The position numbers and the translations under genes were made by a program. A stretch of DNA of 64,000 nucleotides from Lysobacter_L cavernae (lineage in GTDB: Bacteria; Pseudomonadota; Gammaproteobacteria; Xanthomonadales; Xanthomonadaceae). The stretch covers positions 1-64,000 of the forward strand of contig NZ_JBHRXK010000006.1 of NCBI RefSeq assembly GCF_042648505.1, given 5' to 3'. Under the pieces are notes generated by a model. The model had not been told where the DNA came from and searched no databases. It saw only the letters and a list, made by a program, of their open reading frames with translations. Positions 34,348 to 42,235 of this stretch are shown here, piece by piece. How positions within the stretch are numbered: the first letter of the stretch is position 1; the number at the start of each line of letters is the position of its first letter.

Positions 34348-34812
34348 ATGTTCGACGTCGTCCTGTTCCAGCCGGAAATCCCGCCCAACACCGGCAACGT
34401 GATCCGCCTGTGCGCCAACACCGGCGCGCGCCTGCACCTGGTCGCGCCACTCGGTTTCACCCTCGAAGACAAGCAGTTGCGCCGCGCCGGCCTGGATTAC
34501 CACGAGTACGCGACGCTGCAGGTGCACGACGGCCTCGCCGCGGCGCTCGCCGCCATCGCGCCGCGCCGCCTGTTCGCGCTGAGCACGCGCGGCACGGTGC
34601 GTTACGACACGCCGCGTTACGTCGACGGCGATGCTTTTTTGTTCGGCCCCGAGACCCGTGGCCTGCCGGGCGAGGTGCTGGAGCAGATCCCCGCCGAGCA
34701 GCGCCTGCGCCTGCCGATGCGCCCGGACAACCGCAGCCTCAACCTGTCCAACACGGTCGCGGTGGTGGTGTTCGAGGCCTGGCGCCAGCACGGTTTCGCC
34801 GGCGGCGGTTGA
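34348..34812 (+). CDS. trmL: tRNA (cytidine/uridine(34)-2'-O)-methyltransferase TrmL
   Basis: A 154-residue SPOUT-fold methyltransferase with the whole TrmL pattern: MFDVVLFQPEIPPNTGNVIRLCANTG, HLVAPLGFTLEDKQLRRAGLDY, FLFGPETRGLP and LPMRPDNRSLNLSNTVAVVVFEAWRQ, which form the SAM-binding knot. It 2'-O-methylates the wobble base of tRNA-Leu isoacceptors. It starts 7 nt after the lysR stop, so it is probably read through from that gene. Confidence 0.95.
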   Translation: MFDVVLFQPEIPPNTGNVIRLCANTGARLHLVAPLGFTLEDKQLRRAGLDYHEYATLQVHDGLAAALAAIAPRRLFALSTRGTVRYDTPRYVDGDAFLFGPETRGLPGEVLEQIPAEQRLRLPMRPDNRSLNLSNTVAVVVFEAWRQHGFAGGG

Positions 34813-34831
34813 CGCCGGCGAGCCGCCTCGC

Positions 34832-35332
34832 TCAGGTGTCGAGCTCCGTGTCCGGCCGGCTCACGTAGATCAGCACGGCCATGATCGTGATGAAGAAGCG
34901 GAAAGCGTCCGGCACGCCGTTCCACTCCTTCGACATCCACATGCCGAACCATTCACCGCCCACCGACATGAAGGCGACCTGCCAGACCAGGAAGCCCAGG
35001 CTCAGGCCGGCGATCGCCACGTCCTTGCCGCGGTTGAACTCGCGCGCACCGGCGTTGCGGCGCCGCCACAGCCGCGCCGCGCCCCACCCGCACAGCAACG
35101 CGGTCGCGGTTTCGGCGGCGATGATGCCGACGTAACCGACGTGCTGGATCCAAGGCGTCTGGATGGCCCGGTACTTGATCGTCGCCTGCTCAAACACCGT
35201 GTCCATGAGGAACACGTGGTGGACGAAGGCGAAGTTGGTGCCGTAATCGGTGAGGTTGCCGAACGCGACCAGTCCGGCGAACAGGGCGATGGCCGCGGTC
35301 ACGGCGATCTTCGACAGGCGCAGGATCCACAT
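34832..35332 (-). CDS. DUF2165 small integral membrane protein
   Basis: A 166-residue protein with four predicted membrane segments (about 7-25, 58-80, 98-118, 133-152). Typical DUF2165 stretches are AFGNLTDYGTNFAFVHHVFLMDT, IQTPWIQHVGYVGIIAAE and WFGMWMSKEWNGVPDAFRFF. Function unknown in the family. AAGGA precedes the ATG at 35332; the longer open frame upstream is not needed. It converges on trmL. Confidence 0.85.
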   Translation of the reverse strand: MWILRLSKIAVTAAIALFAGLVAFGNLTDYGTNFAFVHHVFLMDTVFEQATIKYRAIQTPWIQHVGYVGIIAAETATALLCGWGAARLWRRRNAGAREFNRGKDVAIAGLSLGFLVWQVAFMSVGGEWFGMWMSKEWNGVPDAFRFFITIMAVLIYVSRPDTELDT

Positions 35333-35478
35333 GGCAGTCCTTGAGGCAGGCGACGGTGCCTCGCGCAAGGTAGCCGAGCCGATGGCGCGGGCTGTCGACG
35401 CGGCCTGCACATCGGCGCGCGTCCCAGGCTTCACGTCGCGCTTGCTAGGCTCGCCTGCGGCTCCCACGGAGTTCGACC

Positions 35479-36252
35479 ATGCCGCCTCGCACTGCCTTCG
35501 CGCTCATGCTGGCCGCGATCAGCATCCCGGCCATCGCCGCCGAAGGCGACGGCGCGCTGCTGTTCGCCGACACCAGCGTGTCGGGCCTGTACGGCGGCGG
35601 CTTCGAGGTCGACCCGAGCCCGCAGGGCACGCTCACCCTGGAGCAATCCAGCGGCTGGTCGGTCGGCGACCTGTACTGGTTCGTCGACTCGACCCACTAC
35701 GCCCGTGCCGACGGTGCCGGCCACCGCAGCAGCTGGTACGGCGAGTTCTCGCCACGCCTGAGCCTGGGCAAGCTCAGCGGCCGCGCGCTGACGGCCGGGC
35801 CGGTCAAGGACGTGCTGATCGCCGCCACCTACGAGCTCGGCCGCGATTCGCAGACCACCGAGTCGGGCCTGCTTGGCCTCGGCGTCGACCTCGACCTGCC
35901 CGGGTTCAGCTACTTCCAGGCCAACGTCTACGCGCGCAAGGATTTGCACCAGGGCGACTGGGACACCTGGCAGCTGACCTTGAGCGGGGCGCGGCCGTTC
36001 GCGATCGGCCAGCAGCGCTTCCTGATCGACGGCTTCATTGACTACGTCGCCCCGGGCGGGCCGCACGCGTGGAACCTGCACATCGTGCCGCAGCTCAAGT
36101 GGGACCTGGGCCACGCCCTCGGCCACGCCGACGGCAAGCTCTGGCTGGGCGCCGAGATCGATATCTGGCGCAACAAGTACGGCATCGGCGACAGCGCCGC
36201 ATTGCGCACCGACCAGAATGCCGCCAGCGTGCTGCTGCGCTGGCATTTCTAG
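35479..36252 (+). CDS. Tsx/OmpK-like nucleoside-specific outer-membrane channel
   Basis: A 257-residue beta-barrel precursor with signal peptide (FALMLAAISIPAIAAEG). Tsx-family stretches include GTLTLEQSSGWSVGDLYWFVD, WYGEFSPRLSLGKLSG, DVLIAATYELGR, GVDLDLPGFSYFQANVYAR, DTWQLTLSGARPFAIG, HIVPQLKWDLGHALG and RNKYGIGD. The terminal WHF is the usual barrel-assembly signal. It probably allows nucleosides or similar solutes across the outer membrane. Confidence 0.85.
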   Translation: MPPRTAFALMLAAISIPAIAAEGDGALLFADTSVSGLYGGGFEVDPSPQGTLTLEQSSGWSVGDLYWFVDSTHYARADGAGHRSSWYGEFSPRLSLGKLSGRALTAGPVKDVLIAATYELGRDSQTTESGLLGLGVDLDLPGFSYFQANVYARKDLHQGDWDTWQLTLSGARPFAIGQQRFLIDGFIDYVAPGGPHAWNLHIVPQLKWDLGHALGHADGKLWLGAEIDIWRNKYGIGDSAALRTDQNAASVLLRWHF

Positions 36253-36428
36253 TCCCGGATGGCGTGACCGGAACCGCCTGACCGCCTTCTGCCGGGTTAG
36301 TTCCTGCACTTTCCGGTTCAGAATTCAGGTTAAATTTCAGTTAGGTCTGGATACTGCTCGCCACCGGAGCCGGTATCCGTCTTCCCCCGACCGGCCCCGG
36401 ACCAAATAACACTAGAGGCTGAGACCTT

Positions 36429-36998
36429 ATGAAGCGTTCCCCGATTTCCAAGCTTGCCGCCCTGACCCTGCTCGCCGCCCTGCCGTTCGCCGCCTCCGCG
36501 GCCGAGGGCGTGTCCTACACCTACGTTGAAGGCGGGTACGCCGGCACCAGCACCGACGGCGCCGACTCCGACGGCTGGGCCATCAACGGCTCAGGCGCGA
36601 TCGCTCCGAACTTCCACATCTTCGGTGGCTACAGCAACCAGGAAATCGACGGCACCAGCATCGATTTCGACCAGTGGCGCGTCGGCCTGGGCTACAACCA
36701 CGAGCTGAACCCGCAGATCGACCTGCTCACCCGCGTCGCCTACGAGAAGTTCGATGCCGGCAGCAACGCCGATTTCGACGGCTGGAGCGTGGAAGCCGGT
36801 GTCCGTGGCGCCTTCAACCCGAACTTCGAGGGCTACGCCCTGGCCGGTTACGAGGACTACGACCACGGCATCGACGGCGAGTTCTACGGCCGCCTCGGCG
36901 CCCAGGTGAAGTTCAACCAGACCTGGGGCATCAACGGCGACGTCAAGTTCGTCGATGGCGACACCCAGTACTTCGTCGGTCCGCGCGCCAGCTTCTAA
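36429..36998 (+). CDS. Ax21-family outer-membrane protein, paralogue 1
   Basis: A 189-residue Sec-exported beta-barrel protein (signal LTLLAALPFAASAAEG). The mature protein follows Ax21/Omp1X closely: GVSYTYVEGGYAGTST, IAPNFHIFGGYSNQE, FDQWRVGLGYNHELN, EAGVRGAFNPNFEGYALAGYEDYD and QFYGRLGAQVK-type strands, ending PRASF with a terminal Phe. Ax21 of Xanthomonas was first described as a secreted signal but is now regarded as an outer-membrane protein. It heads a row of three paralogues and is the one closest to the Xanthomonas protein. Confidence 0.88.
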   Translation: MKRSPISKLAALTLLAALPFAASAAEGVSYTYVEGGYAGTSTDGADSDGWAINGSGAIAPNFHIFGGYSNQEIDGTSIDFDQWRVGLGYNHELNPQIDLLTRVAYEKFDAGSNADFDGWSVEAGVRGAFNPNFEGYALAGYEDYDHGIDGEFYGRLGAQVKFNQTWGINGDVKFVDGDTQYFVGPRASF

Positions 36999-37060
36999 GC
37001 GCCACCGGGCAACACCGCAACAATCGCGATTTCTCTCTCTCCCCCGAAATGTCGCGATCG

Positions 37061-37089
37061 AAAGCCCGGCTCCGGCCGGGCTTTTTTTT
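37061..37089 (+). terminator. Rho-independent terminator after Ax21 paralogue 1
   Basis: Stem AGCCCGGC / GCCGGGCT with loop TCCG and a run of eight T. The same GCCCGGCTYCGGCCGGGC core recurs after paralogues 2 and 3. Confidence 0.95.
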
Positions 37090-37212
37090 GGAGTCATTCG
37101 CACACCTGCGATGCGGCCGCGGTCACGTTGCCCGGTTGTGAATTTATCGTTATCGTGCACCGCCGCCGTGAAGCGGCCGGACACTCATAACCAAAAAGGA
37201 TCAGGGGATTTC

Positions 37213-37848
37213 ATGAAGAAGGAATTCGCATTGGCCGCACTGCTGGCCATGGCACCGCTTGCCGCCTCCGCGGCCGATGGCCTCAGCTACACCTACGTCG
37301 AAGGCGGCTACGCCAAGCTGCATATCGACGAGGGAGAATTGAACAACCCCGAAGGCGACGGCGCCTACATCCGCGGCTCGTTCGGCTTCGGCGGCAGCTA
37401 CCACGTGTTCGGCGGCTACAACCAGGTCAGCACCGATCAGCGCTATGACGTCTTCGGCGGCCCGCTCCGGATCGACATCGACCTCGACCAGAGCGAGCTC
37501 GGCCTGGGCTACCACCAGGCCATGGGCGAGCGCGTCGACTTCCTGGCCGAACTGTCGTACCTGCGCCAGGGCACCGACGTGACGGCGTCACTGCCCGGCG
37601 GCCCGGAGAGCAAGGGCAGCAACAGCTTTTCCGGTGGCAAGATCGCCGTCGGCGTCCGCGGCGCGGCCTCCGACAACGTCGAAGGCTGGTTGAAGGTCGG
37701 CTACCTCGACGGCGGCGATTTCGACGGCACCTTTACTGCCACGCTCGGTGGCCAGGTCAAGTTCAACCCGACCTGGGGCATCGTCGGCGAAGTCGAGTTC
37801 ATCGAAGACGAGACCAACTACCGGGTCGGCGTGCGCGCCAGCTTCTGA
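37213..37848 (+). CDS. Ax21-family outer-membrane protein, paralogue 2
   Basis: A 211-residue relative of the preceding protein with its own signal peptide (LAALLAMAPLAASAADG). It keeps LSYTYVEGGYAKL, SYHVFGGYNQVS, LGLGYHQAMGERVDFLAELSYL, VGVRGAASDNVEGWLKVGYLDGGDFDG and ends VRASF. It carries about 20 extra residues in surface loops rich in Gly, Asp and Ser. A GGGG-containing site lies just upstream of the ATG. It is separated from its neighbours by terminators, so it is transcribed alone. Confidence 0.85.
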   Translation: MKKEFALAALLAMAPLAASAADGLSYTYVEGGYAKLHIDEGELNNPEGDGAYIRGSFGFGGSYHVFGGYNQVSTDQRYDVFGGPLRIDIDLDQSELGLGYHQAMGERVDFLAELSYLRQGTDVTASLPGGPESKGSNSFSGGKIAVGVRGAASDNVEGWLKVGYLDGGDFDGTFTATLGGQVKFNPTWGIVGEVEFIEDETNYRVGVRASF

Positions 37849-37866
37849 TCGACGCACCATCGCGAC

Positions 37867-37900
37867 ATGAAAAAGCCCGGCTCCGGCCGGGCTTTTTCAT
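37867..37900 (+). terminator. Rho-independent terminator after Ax21 paralogue 2
   Basis: Hairpin with arms ATGAAAAAGCCCGGC and its complement around TCCG, ending in a T run. The sequence from the last codons to this stem is nearly the same as after paralogue 3. Confidence 0.93.
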
Positions 37901-38024
37901 GGTGCTTCACCGACAGGGGCAGCACTGGCATCTGGAACCTGTGACACGTTCAGTTAAGTAAAGATATTGTTAATTTACCCCGCCGCTTCGTGGCACCAAT
38001 ACAACCGTCATCCTTGGGGGAACC

Positions 38025-38660
38025 ATGCACAAACAATTGGGGCTGGCGCTTGCGCTGGCCGTGGCACCGCTCGCCGCATCGGCCGGCGAAATCAGCTACA
38101 GCTACATCGAGGGCGGCTACGCCCAGCTCAACCAGAAACTGCCGGACGTCGCCGTCGACGGTGACCTGGCCCGCATCGATGATATCGAGGCCGGCGGTTT
38201 CTTCATCGCCGGCTCGGCCGAGCTGGGCGAGTCGTTCCACCTGTTCGGCGGCTACAAGTCGGGCAGCGACGATGTCGGCGTGACCATCCTGGGCATCGGC
38301 GGCGGCAGCGCCGACGTCGACATGAGCCAGCTCAACCTCGGCCTGGGCTACCACCACGGCCTGTCCGAGCGCGCCGACCTCCTCACCGAAATCAGCTACC
38401 TCGGCACCGAGGTGGACGTCGAGGGCGAGAACAACGAGGGTGACGACGCCCGCCTCGCGATCGGCGTGCGCGGCCTGCTGGCCGACAGCCTCGAGGGCTG
38501 GATCAAGGGCCACTACACCGACGGCGACGTCTACGACGGCGAGTTCGGCGCCACCGTGGGCGCGCAGTACAAGTTCAGCCCGGCCTGGGGCATCAGCGGC
38601 GAGGCCGAGTTGGTTGACGACACGTCGCTGTTCACGGTCGGCCTGCGCGCCAGCTTCTGA
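38025..38660 (+). CDS. Ax21-family outer-membrane protein, paralogue 3
   Basis: A 211-residue protein with a short signal peptide (LALALAVAPLAASAG). Family motifs are ISYSYIEGGYAQL, SFHLFGGYKSG, LNLGLGYHHGLSERADLLTEISYL, IGVRGLLADSLEGWIKGHYTDGDVYDGEFGATVGAQYK and the final LRASF. It is closer to paralogue 2 than to paralogue 1, sharing length, loop sizes and 3' flank. A GGGGG-containing ribosome-binding site lies 6-7 nt upstream. Confidence 0.85.
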   Translation: MHKQLGLALALAVAPLAASAGEISYSYIEGGYAQLNQKLPDVAVDGDLARIDDIEAGGFFIAGSAELGESFHLFGGYKSGSDDVGVTILGIGGGSADVDMSQLNLGLGYHHGLSERADLLTEISYLGTEVDVEGENNEGDDARLAIGVRGLLADSLEGWIKGHYTDGDVYDGEFGATVGAQYKFSPAWGISGEAELVDDTSLFTVGLRASF

Positions 38661-38677
38661 TCGACGCACCACCGCGA

Positions 38678-38713
38678 CACGAAAAAGCCCGGCTTCGGCC
38701 GGGCTTTTTCGTG
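38678..38713. terminator. Rho-independent terminator between Ax21 paralogue 3 and gpsA
   Basis: Symmetric hairpin with 16-nt arms (CACGAAAAAGCCCGGC and its complement), A-rich on one side and T-rich on the other. It lies between two convergent genes and can serve both. Confidence 0.93.
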
Positions 38714-38729
38714 ACTGCAAGGCCACGCC

Positions 38730-39788
38730 TCAACCGAACAGGTTCTGCGGGTACTCCGGCTTCTGCTCGCGCGCGAGCAACTGGCGCAGGCCATCGGCCG
38801 GGGTGATCTCGCCGTGCAGCACCGCCTGCACCGCGCTGGAGATCGGCAGTTCAATGCCGTGCTTGTCGGCCTGGCGCATGACCTCGTCGGCGGTCTGCAC
38901 CGACTCGACCACCTGGCCGATCTCGCGCACCGCGTCGGCGATCGACTGGCCGCGGCCGAGGGCGAGGCCGAGGCGGCGGTTGCGCGACAGGTCGCCGGTG
39001 CAGGTCAGCACCAGGTCACCGAGCCCGGCCAGGCCCATCAGGGTCTCGGCCTTGCCGCCGATGGCGTGGTTGAGCCGCAGCATCTCGTTGAGGCCGCGGG
39101 TGATCAGGCCGGCGCGGGCGTTGAGGCCGAGCTGCATGCCGTCGGCGACGCCGGTGGCCACGGCCAGCACGTTCTTCATCGCGCCGCCGAGTTCGGCGCC
39201 GAGCATGTCGTCGCCGGTGTAGGCGCGGAAGGCCGGGCCGTGCAGCGCGTCGGCGACGCTCTGCGCGAACGCGGCGTCGTGGCCGTGCACGGTCAGCGCG
39301 GTCGGCAGACCGATCGCGACCTCCTTGGCGAACGACGGCCCGGTGACCACGGCCAGCGGCACGCCGTCGCCGAGCACTTCTTCGGCGACCTCGTGCAGGA
39401 AGCGGCCGCTGCCGGGCTCGAAGCCCTTGGTCGCCCAGGCCACGCCGGCGTGCGCCGGCCGGTGCGGGGCCAGCGCGCGCAGGGTCTGCGCGAACGCGTG
39501 CGACGGCACCACCACCAGCACCAGGTCGGCGCCGTGCAGGGCGGCGGCCAGGTCGGTGGTGGCGCGCAGCGCGGCCGGCAGGGCGATGCCAGGCAGGTAG
39601 CGCGGGTTCTCGTGGCGTTGCCCGATCGCCGCGATGCAGTCGGCATCGCGGCCCCACAGCACGGTCGGGTGACCGTGCCGGGCGATCAGCGCCGCCAGGG
39701 CGGTGCCCCAGGAGCCGGCGCCGATCACCGCGACGGCGGGCAGGCCTGCCTTCACAGGCTCCGCCGGGGTAGACGTGTCCGCGTCCAT
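38730..39788 (-). CDS. gpsA: NAD(P)-dependent glycerol-3-phosphate dehydrogenase
   Basis: A 352-residue enzyme that makes sn-glycerol-3-phosphate from DHAP for phospholipid synthesis. The Rossmann motif is VAVIGAGSWGTALA. Other family landmarks are VVVPSHAF, WATKGFEPGSGRFLHEV, TGPSFAKEVA, the catalytic Lys in GGAMKNVLAVATGVADGM, and GLAGLGDLVLTCTGDLSRNRR. It lies 13 nt after secB in the conserved order yibN-secB-gpsA. An N-terminal extension of about 15 residues precedes the Rossmann strand. Confidence 0.97.
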   Translation of the reverse strand: MDADTSTPAEPVKAGLPAVAVIGAGSWGTALAALIARHGHPTVLWGRDADCIAAIGQRHENPRYLPGIALPAALRATTDLAAALHGADLVLVVVPSHAFAQTLRALAPHRPAHAGVAWATKGFEPGSGRFLHEVAEEVLGDGVPLAVVTGPSFAKEVAIGLPTALTVHGHDAAFAQSVADALHGPAFRAYTGDDMLGAELGGAMKNVLAVATGVADGMQLGLNARAGLITRGLNEMLRLNHAIGGKAETLMGLAGLGDLVLTCTGDLSRNRRLGLALGRGQSIADAVREIGQVVESVQTADEVMRQADKHGIELPISSAVQAVLHGEITPADGLRQLLAREQKPEYPQNLFG

Positions 39789-39801
39789 GCCGCGGCCCGG
39801 A

Positions 39802-40323
39802 TCAGGCGTTGCCGGCGGTCTCGGCGTCGGCCAGGCCGCCGTTCTGACCGGCCTGTGCCGCGCGCTGGCGCAGGCCTTCGGCGTAGAGCGCGTCGAAGTT
39901 GATCGGCTGCAGGAAGAACGGCGGGAAGCCGCCGGACTGGATCAGCTCGCTGATCAGCTGGCGCGCGTACGGGTACAGCACGTTCGGGCAGTGCGTGCCG
40001 AGCATGCCGTCGAGGGTCTGCGCGTCAAAACCGGCCAGACCGAACACGCCGGCCTGCTTCACTTCGACCAGGTACAACGGCTTGTCGTCGGAGTTGCAGG
40101 TCAGGGTGATGCCGAGCACGACCTCGAAGGCGTTGTCGTTGAGGCGCTGCACGCTCTGGTTGAGGTTCATCTGCAACTGCGGCTGGGCCTGCTCGTTGAA
40201 CACGCCCGGTGCGCCCGGGACTTCGAAGGAAACGTCCTTGACGTAGATCTTCTCGACGGTGAACGCCGGACCGGTGGCTTGGGCAGCTTCGGCGGCGGCG
40301 CCGTTGACGTTTTCTTCGGACAT
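39802..40323 (-). CDS. secB: Protein-export chaperone SecB
   Basis: A 173-residue cytoplasmic chaperone that holds precursors unfolded and hands them to SecA. SecB motifs are FTVEKIYVKDVSFEVPGAP, LGITLTCNSDDKPLYLVEVKQAGVF, LGTHCPNVLYPYARQLISELIQSGGFPPFFLQPINFDALY. The ATG at 40323 fits the family. The Gly/Ala-rich tail is slightly longer than in E. coli. It lies upstream of gpsA on the same strand. Confidence 0.97.
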   Translation of the reverse strand: MSEENVNGAAAEAAQATGPAFTVEKIYVKDVSFEVPGAPGVFNEQAQPQLQMNLNQSVQRLNDNAFEVVLGITLTCNSDDKPLYLVEVKQAGVFGLAGFDAQTLDGMLGTHCPNVLYPYARQLISELIQSGGFPPFFLQPINFDALYAEGLRQRAAQAGQNGGLADAETAGNA

Positions 40324-40505
40324 CACGTGACTCCAGACTAAATGCGATAAGTGGTCGATTATGGCACGCACCCTCGGCGCGGCCGGCTGTTCAGATTGCG
40401 CGAGCGGCCCGATCACAGCAACGTGTGATGCGATCCCCTCGGGGTGGTGTTGGGGCGCCGTGGCGACCGATCAAGCCCGGCCGAGCGTGCCGCCTTGGCG
40501 GCCGG

Positions 40506-40943
40506 TCAAGCCCGGCCCTTCACCAGCGGCAGATCGGCCTGCTGCCAGGCCTGCACACCGCCGTCGAGCCAGTAGACGTGCTCGAAACCGGCCTTCTTCA
40601 GGCGCTTGGCGGCGTCGGCCGAGGCCTGGCCGTTGCGGCATACCACCACCACCGGCAGCGCCTTGGCATTGGCGAGCAACTTGTTCTCCGGATCGAACTG
40701 GCTCGGCTGCACCGACTTGCTGCCGGCGATGTGGCCTTTCTCGAAGTCGTTGCTGGCCGACAGGTCGACCACCAGCGCGTTCTCGCGGTTGATCAGGCTG
40801 GTCAGTCCGGCCGGACGCAGCGCCTTGTAGCCGCGGAACAGGCGCATGACTTCGGTGTAGAGGATCGCAATCGTGAGGCCGACCAGCGCCAGCGACAGGT
40901 AGGGGTTGCGCTCGGCAAAGGCCAGCAGTTCGGAGAAGGTCAC
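40506..40943 (-). CDS. yibN: Membrane-anchored rhodanese-like protein YibN
   Basis: A 145-residue protein with one N-terminal membrane helix (YLSLALVGLTIAILYTEVM) and a rhodanese domain: ALVVDLSASNDFEKGHIAGSKSV, the active-site loop VVCRNGQASA with catalytic Cys, and VYWLDGGVQAW. It may transfer sulfur or sense redox state at the inner membrane. In many gammaproteobacteria yibN, grxC, secB and gpsA are consecutive; here grxC is absent and 182 nt separate yibN from secB. Confidence 0.9.
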   Translation of the reverse strand: MTFSELLAFAERNPYLSLALVGLTIAILYTEVMRLFRGYKALRPAGLTSLINRENALVVDLSASNDFEKGHIAGSKSVQPSQFDPENKLLANAKALPVVVVCRNGQASADAAKRLKKAGFEHVYWLDGGVQAWQQADLPLVKGRA

Positions 40944-41011
40944 GGCATCACGACGGCAGAAGCGGGGGCGGGATTGTCACCCAGCGCCCGCAGCGGTGCA
41001 AAACACCGGCC

Positions 41012-41473
41012 TCAGAGCCCGTCCCACAGGTCCGGCAGGCCGGTGGTCAGCCACCAGGTCTTGCCCTCCTCGTCCCAGCGCCATTGCTCGCGGTAGCGCA
41101 CGCTGCGCTCGGCCAGGGTGTGGCGGTTGACCACACCGATCTCGACGTCGCGCACGGCGGTGCCGGCCTTCTTGTCGAGGTTGGAGCCGCGGTCGCGGTA
41201 GGAAGTGATCTGCACCTGCTTGTAGCGCTCGAATTCGAGGTCGCTGACCGGCTGCGCCTCACGGATCTTCGGATCGACCAGGTTCCAGGCCCCTTCGAAA
41301 TCGCCCCAGCGGATCGCCCCGGACCAGGCGTACTGGTTGGCATCGAGCTTGTCGGTCTTGCGGCTGGCCACGGCGCCGCCGGCGACCGCCAGCAGGCACA
41401 GCAGCAGCGCGGCTTGGATCAACCTGGATTGAATCAGCCTGGATTGGATCAGCACGGATTGGACCAGACGCAT
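41012..41473 (-). CDS. Secreted hypothetical protein with repeat-bearing leader
   Basis: A 153-residue protein with a signal peptide. The leader contains an in-frame repeat of a 5-residue unit (QSVLIQSRLIQSRLIQ) encoded by three 15-nt units at 41415-41459. The mature part (KTDKLDANQYAWSGAIRWGDFEGAWNLVDP ... YREQWRWDEEGKTWWLTTGLP) resembles small envelope proteins of xanthomonads that I cannot name. It could adopt an NTF2-like or SnoaL-like fold, judged only from the WRW and final W pattern. Confidence 0.65.
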   Translation of the reverse strand: MRLVQSVLIQSRLIQSRLIQAALLLCLLAVAGGAVASRKTDKLDANQYAWSGAIRWGDFEGAWNLVDPKIREAQPVSDLEFERYKQVQITSYRDRGSNLDKKAGTAVRDVEIGVVNRHTLAERSVRYREQWRWDEEGKTWWLTTGLPDLWDGL

Positions 41474-41516
41474 TCGATGGACTCCCCGACCACGACGATG
41501 CAGGCCGCCATCCTAA

Positions 41517-41664
41517 CAGGGCGTTGAAAACACCCTGTTGGCGCGGCCATGGATGGCCGCGTCGGTGCAGCAGGCGCGCAAGCGTTTGATGTGCCGCGAG
41601 CCAGTCCGGGCATGTACCGGAGACTGACGGCTTGAAAAACACCCTGGATGGGCGTTTTTCAAGC
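41517..41664. repeat. Possible non-coding repeat element with paired end motifs
   Basis: Between two minus-strand genes, a stretch is bounded by related stem-loops. At 41517-41537 CAGGGCGTT/AACACCCTG pair around GAA; at 41630-41664 a 15-nt arm GCTTGAAAAACACCC pairs (14 of 15) with GGGCGTTTTTCAAGC. Both ends contain TTGAAAA(A)CACCCTG in the same orientation. No coding signal is seen between them. This could be a small non-autonomous repeat; the right-hand hairpin may also terminate transcription. Confidence 0.45.
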
Positions 41665-41680
41665 ACCTGCCAACGGTTCG

Positions 41681-42172
41681 TCAGGCCTTGGCGATGGCCA
41701 CGTAGCGCGCGGTGAACTCGGTGGCGACGCCGCCACCGGGCAGCAGCGCGCGCGCGGCCAGGCCGGTGCGGGCGCGGCCGCGCTCGCGCAGGGTGGCGAT
41801 GAAGCTGGGCCAGTTCGCGTCCGGCGCCAGCTGCGCGTGCACGTCGAGGTCGGCGAACAGCGGCGCCAGGTAGCGGATCTGGCTGTCGGCGACAAACACC
41901 TCGGCGGCAATGCCAGCCTCTTCCAGATGCAGCGACACCAGTCCCCACGAGGCCAGCGTCATGATCGAGGCGAGGCTGCCGCCGAACGCGCAGCCCTTGT
42001 CGTTGACGTGCTGCGCCAGCGGCGCGTGCAGCTGCAGGCGCTGGCCGTCGTAGCCGGCGATGCGCACCTGCATCGCCGCCACCGGCGGCATCGACTGGTA
42101 ATGGTGGTGCAGGCGCTGCAGGGCGGCGTCGAGGTGACCGCTGCGGTCGTCGATGGGGTCGTTGGAGTTCAT
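41681..42172 (-). CDS. YiiD-type hotdog thioesterase-like protein
   Basis: A 163-residue hotdog-fold protein starting at the ATG at 42172. It matches the thioesterase domain of YiiD: LHHHYQSMPPVAAMQVRIAGYDGQRLQLHAPLAQHVNDKGCAFGGSLASIMTLASWGL, then VFVADSQIRYLAPL and AALLPGGG-like strands. The NDKGxxFGGS segment is the hotdog helix. It probably hydrolyses acyl-CoA thioesters; the substrate is unknown. The frame is open for a further 1.2 kb upstream, but that is the antisense of hemD and hemX. Confidence 0.85.
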   Translation of the reverse strand: MNSNDPIDDRSGHLDAALQRLHHHYQSMPPVAAMQVRIAGYDGQRLQLHAPLAQHVNDKGCAFGGSLASIMTLASWGLVSLHLEEAGIAAEVFVADSQIRYLAPLFADLDVHAQLAPDANWPSFIATLRERGRARTGLAARALLPGGGVATEFTARYVAIAKA

Positions 42173-42235
42173 GCAGTCCGGGGGAACGTCGGGAAGCCAA
42201 AACGTGCCGGCTATCGGGCCGGCTATGCTGAGGGC

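Noticed and set aside
37950..37980. AT-rich partial dyad before Ax21 paralogue 3 as a Fur box
   Set aside because: The match to the Fur consensus is weak and no iron gene is nearby.
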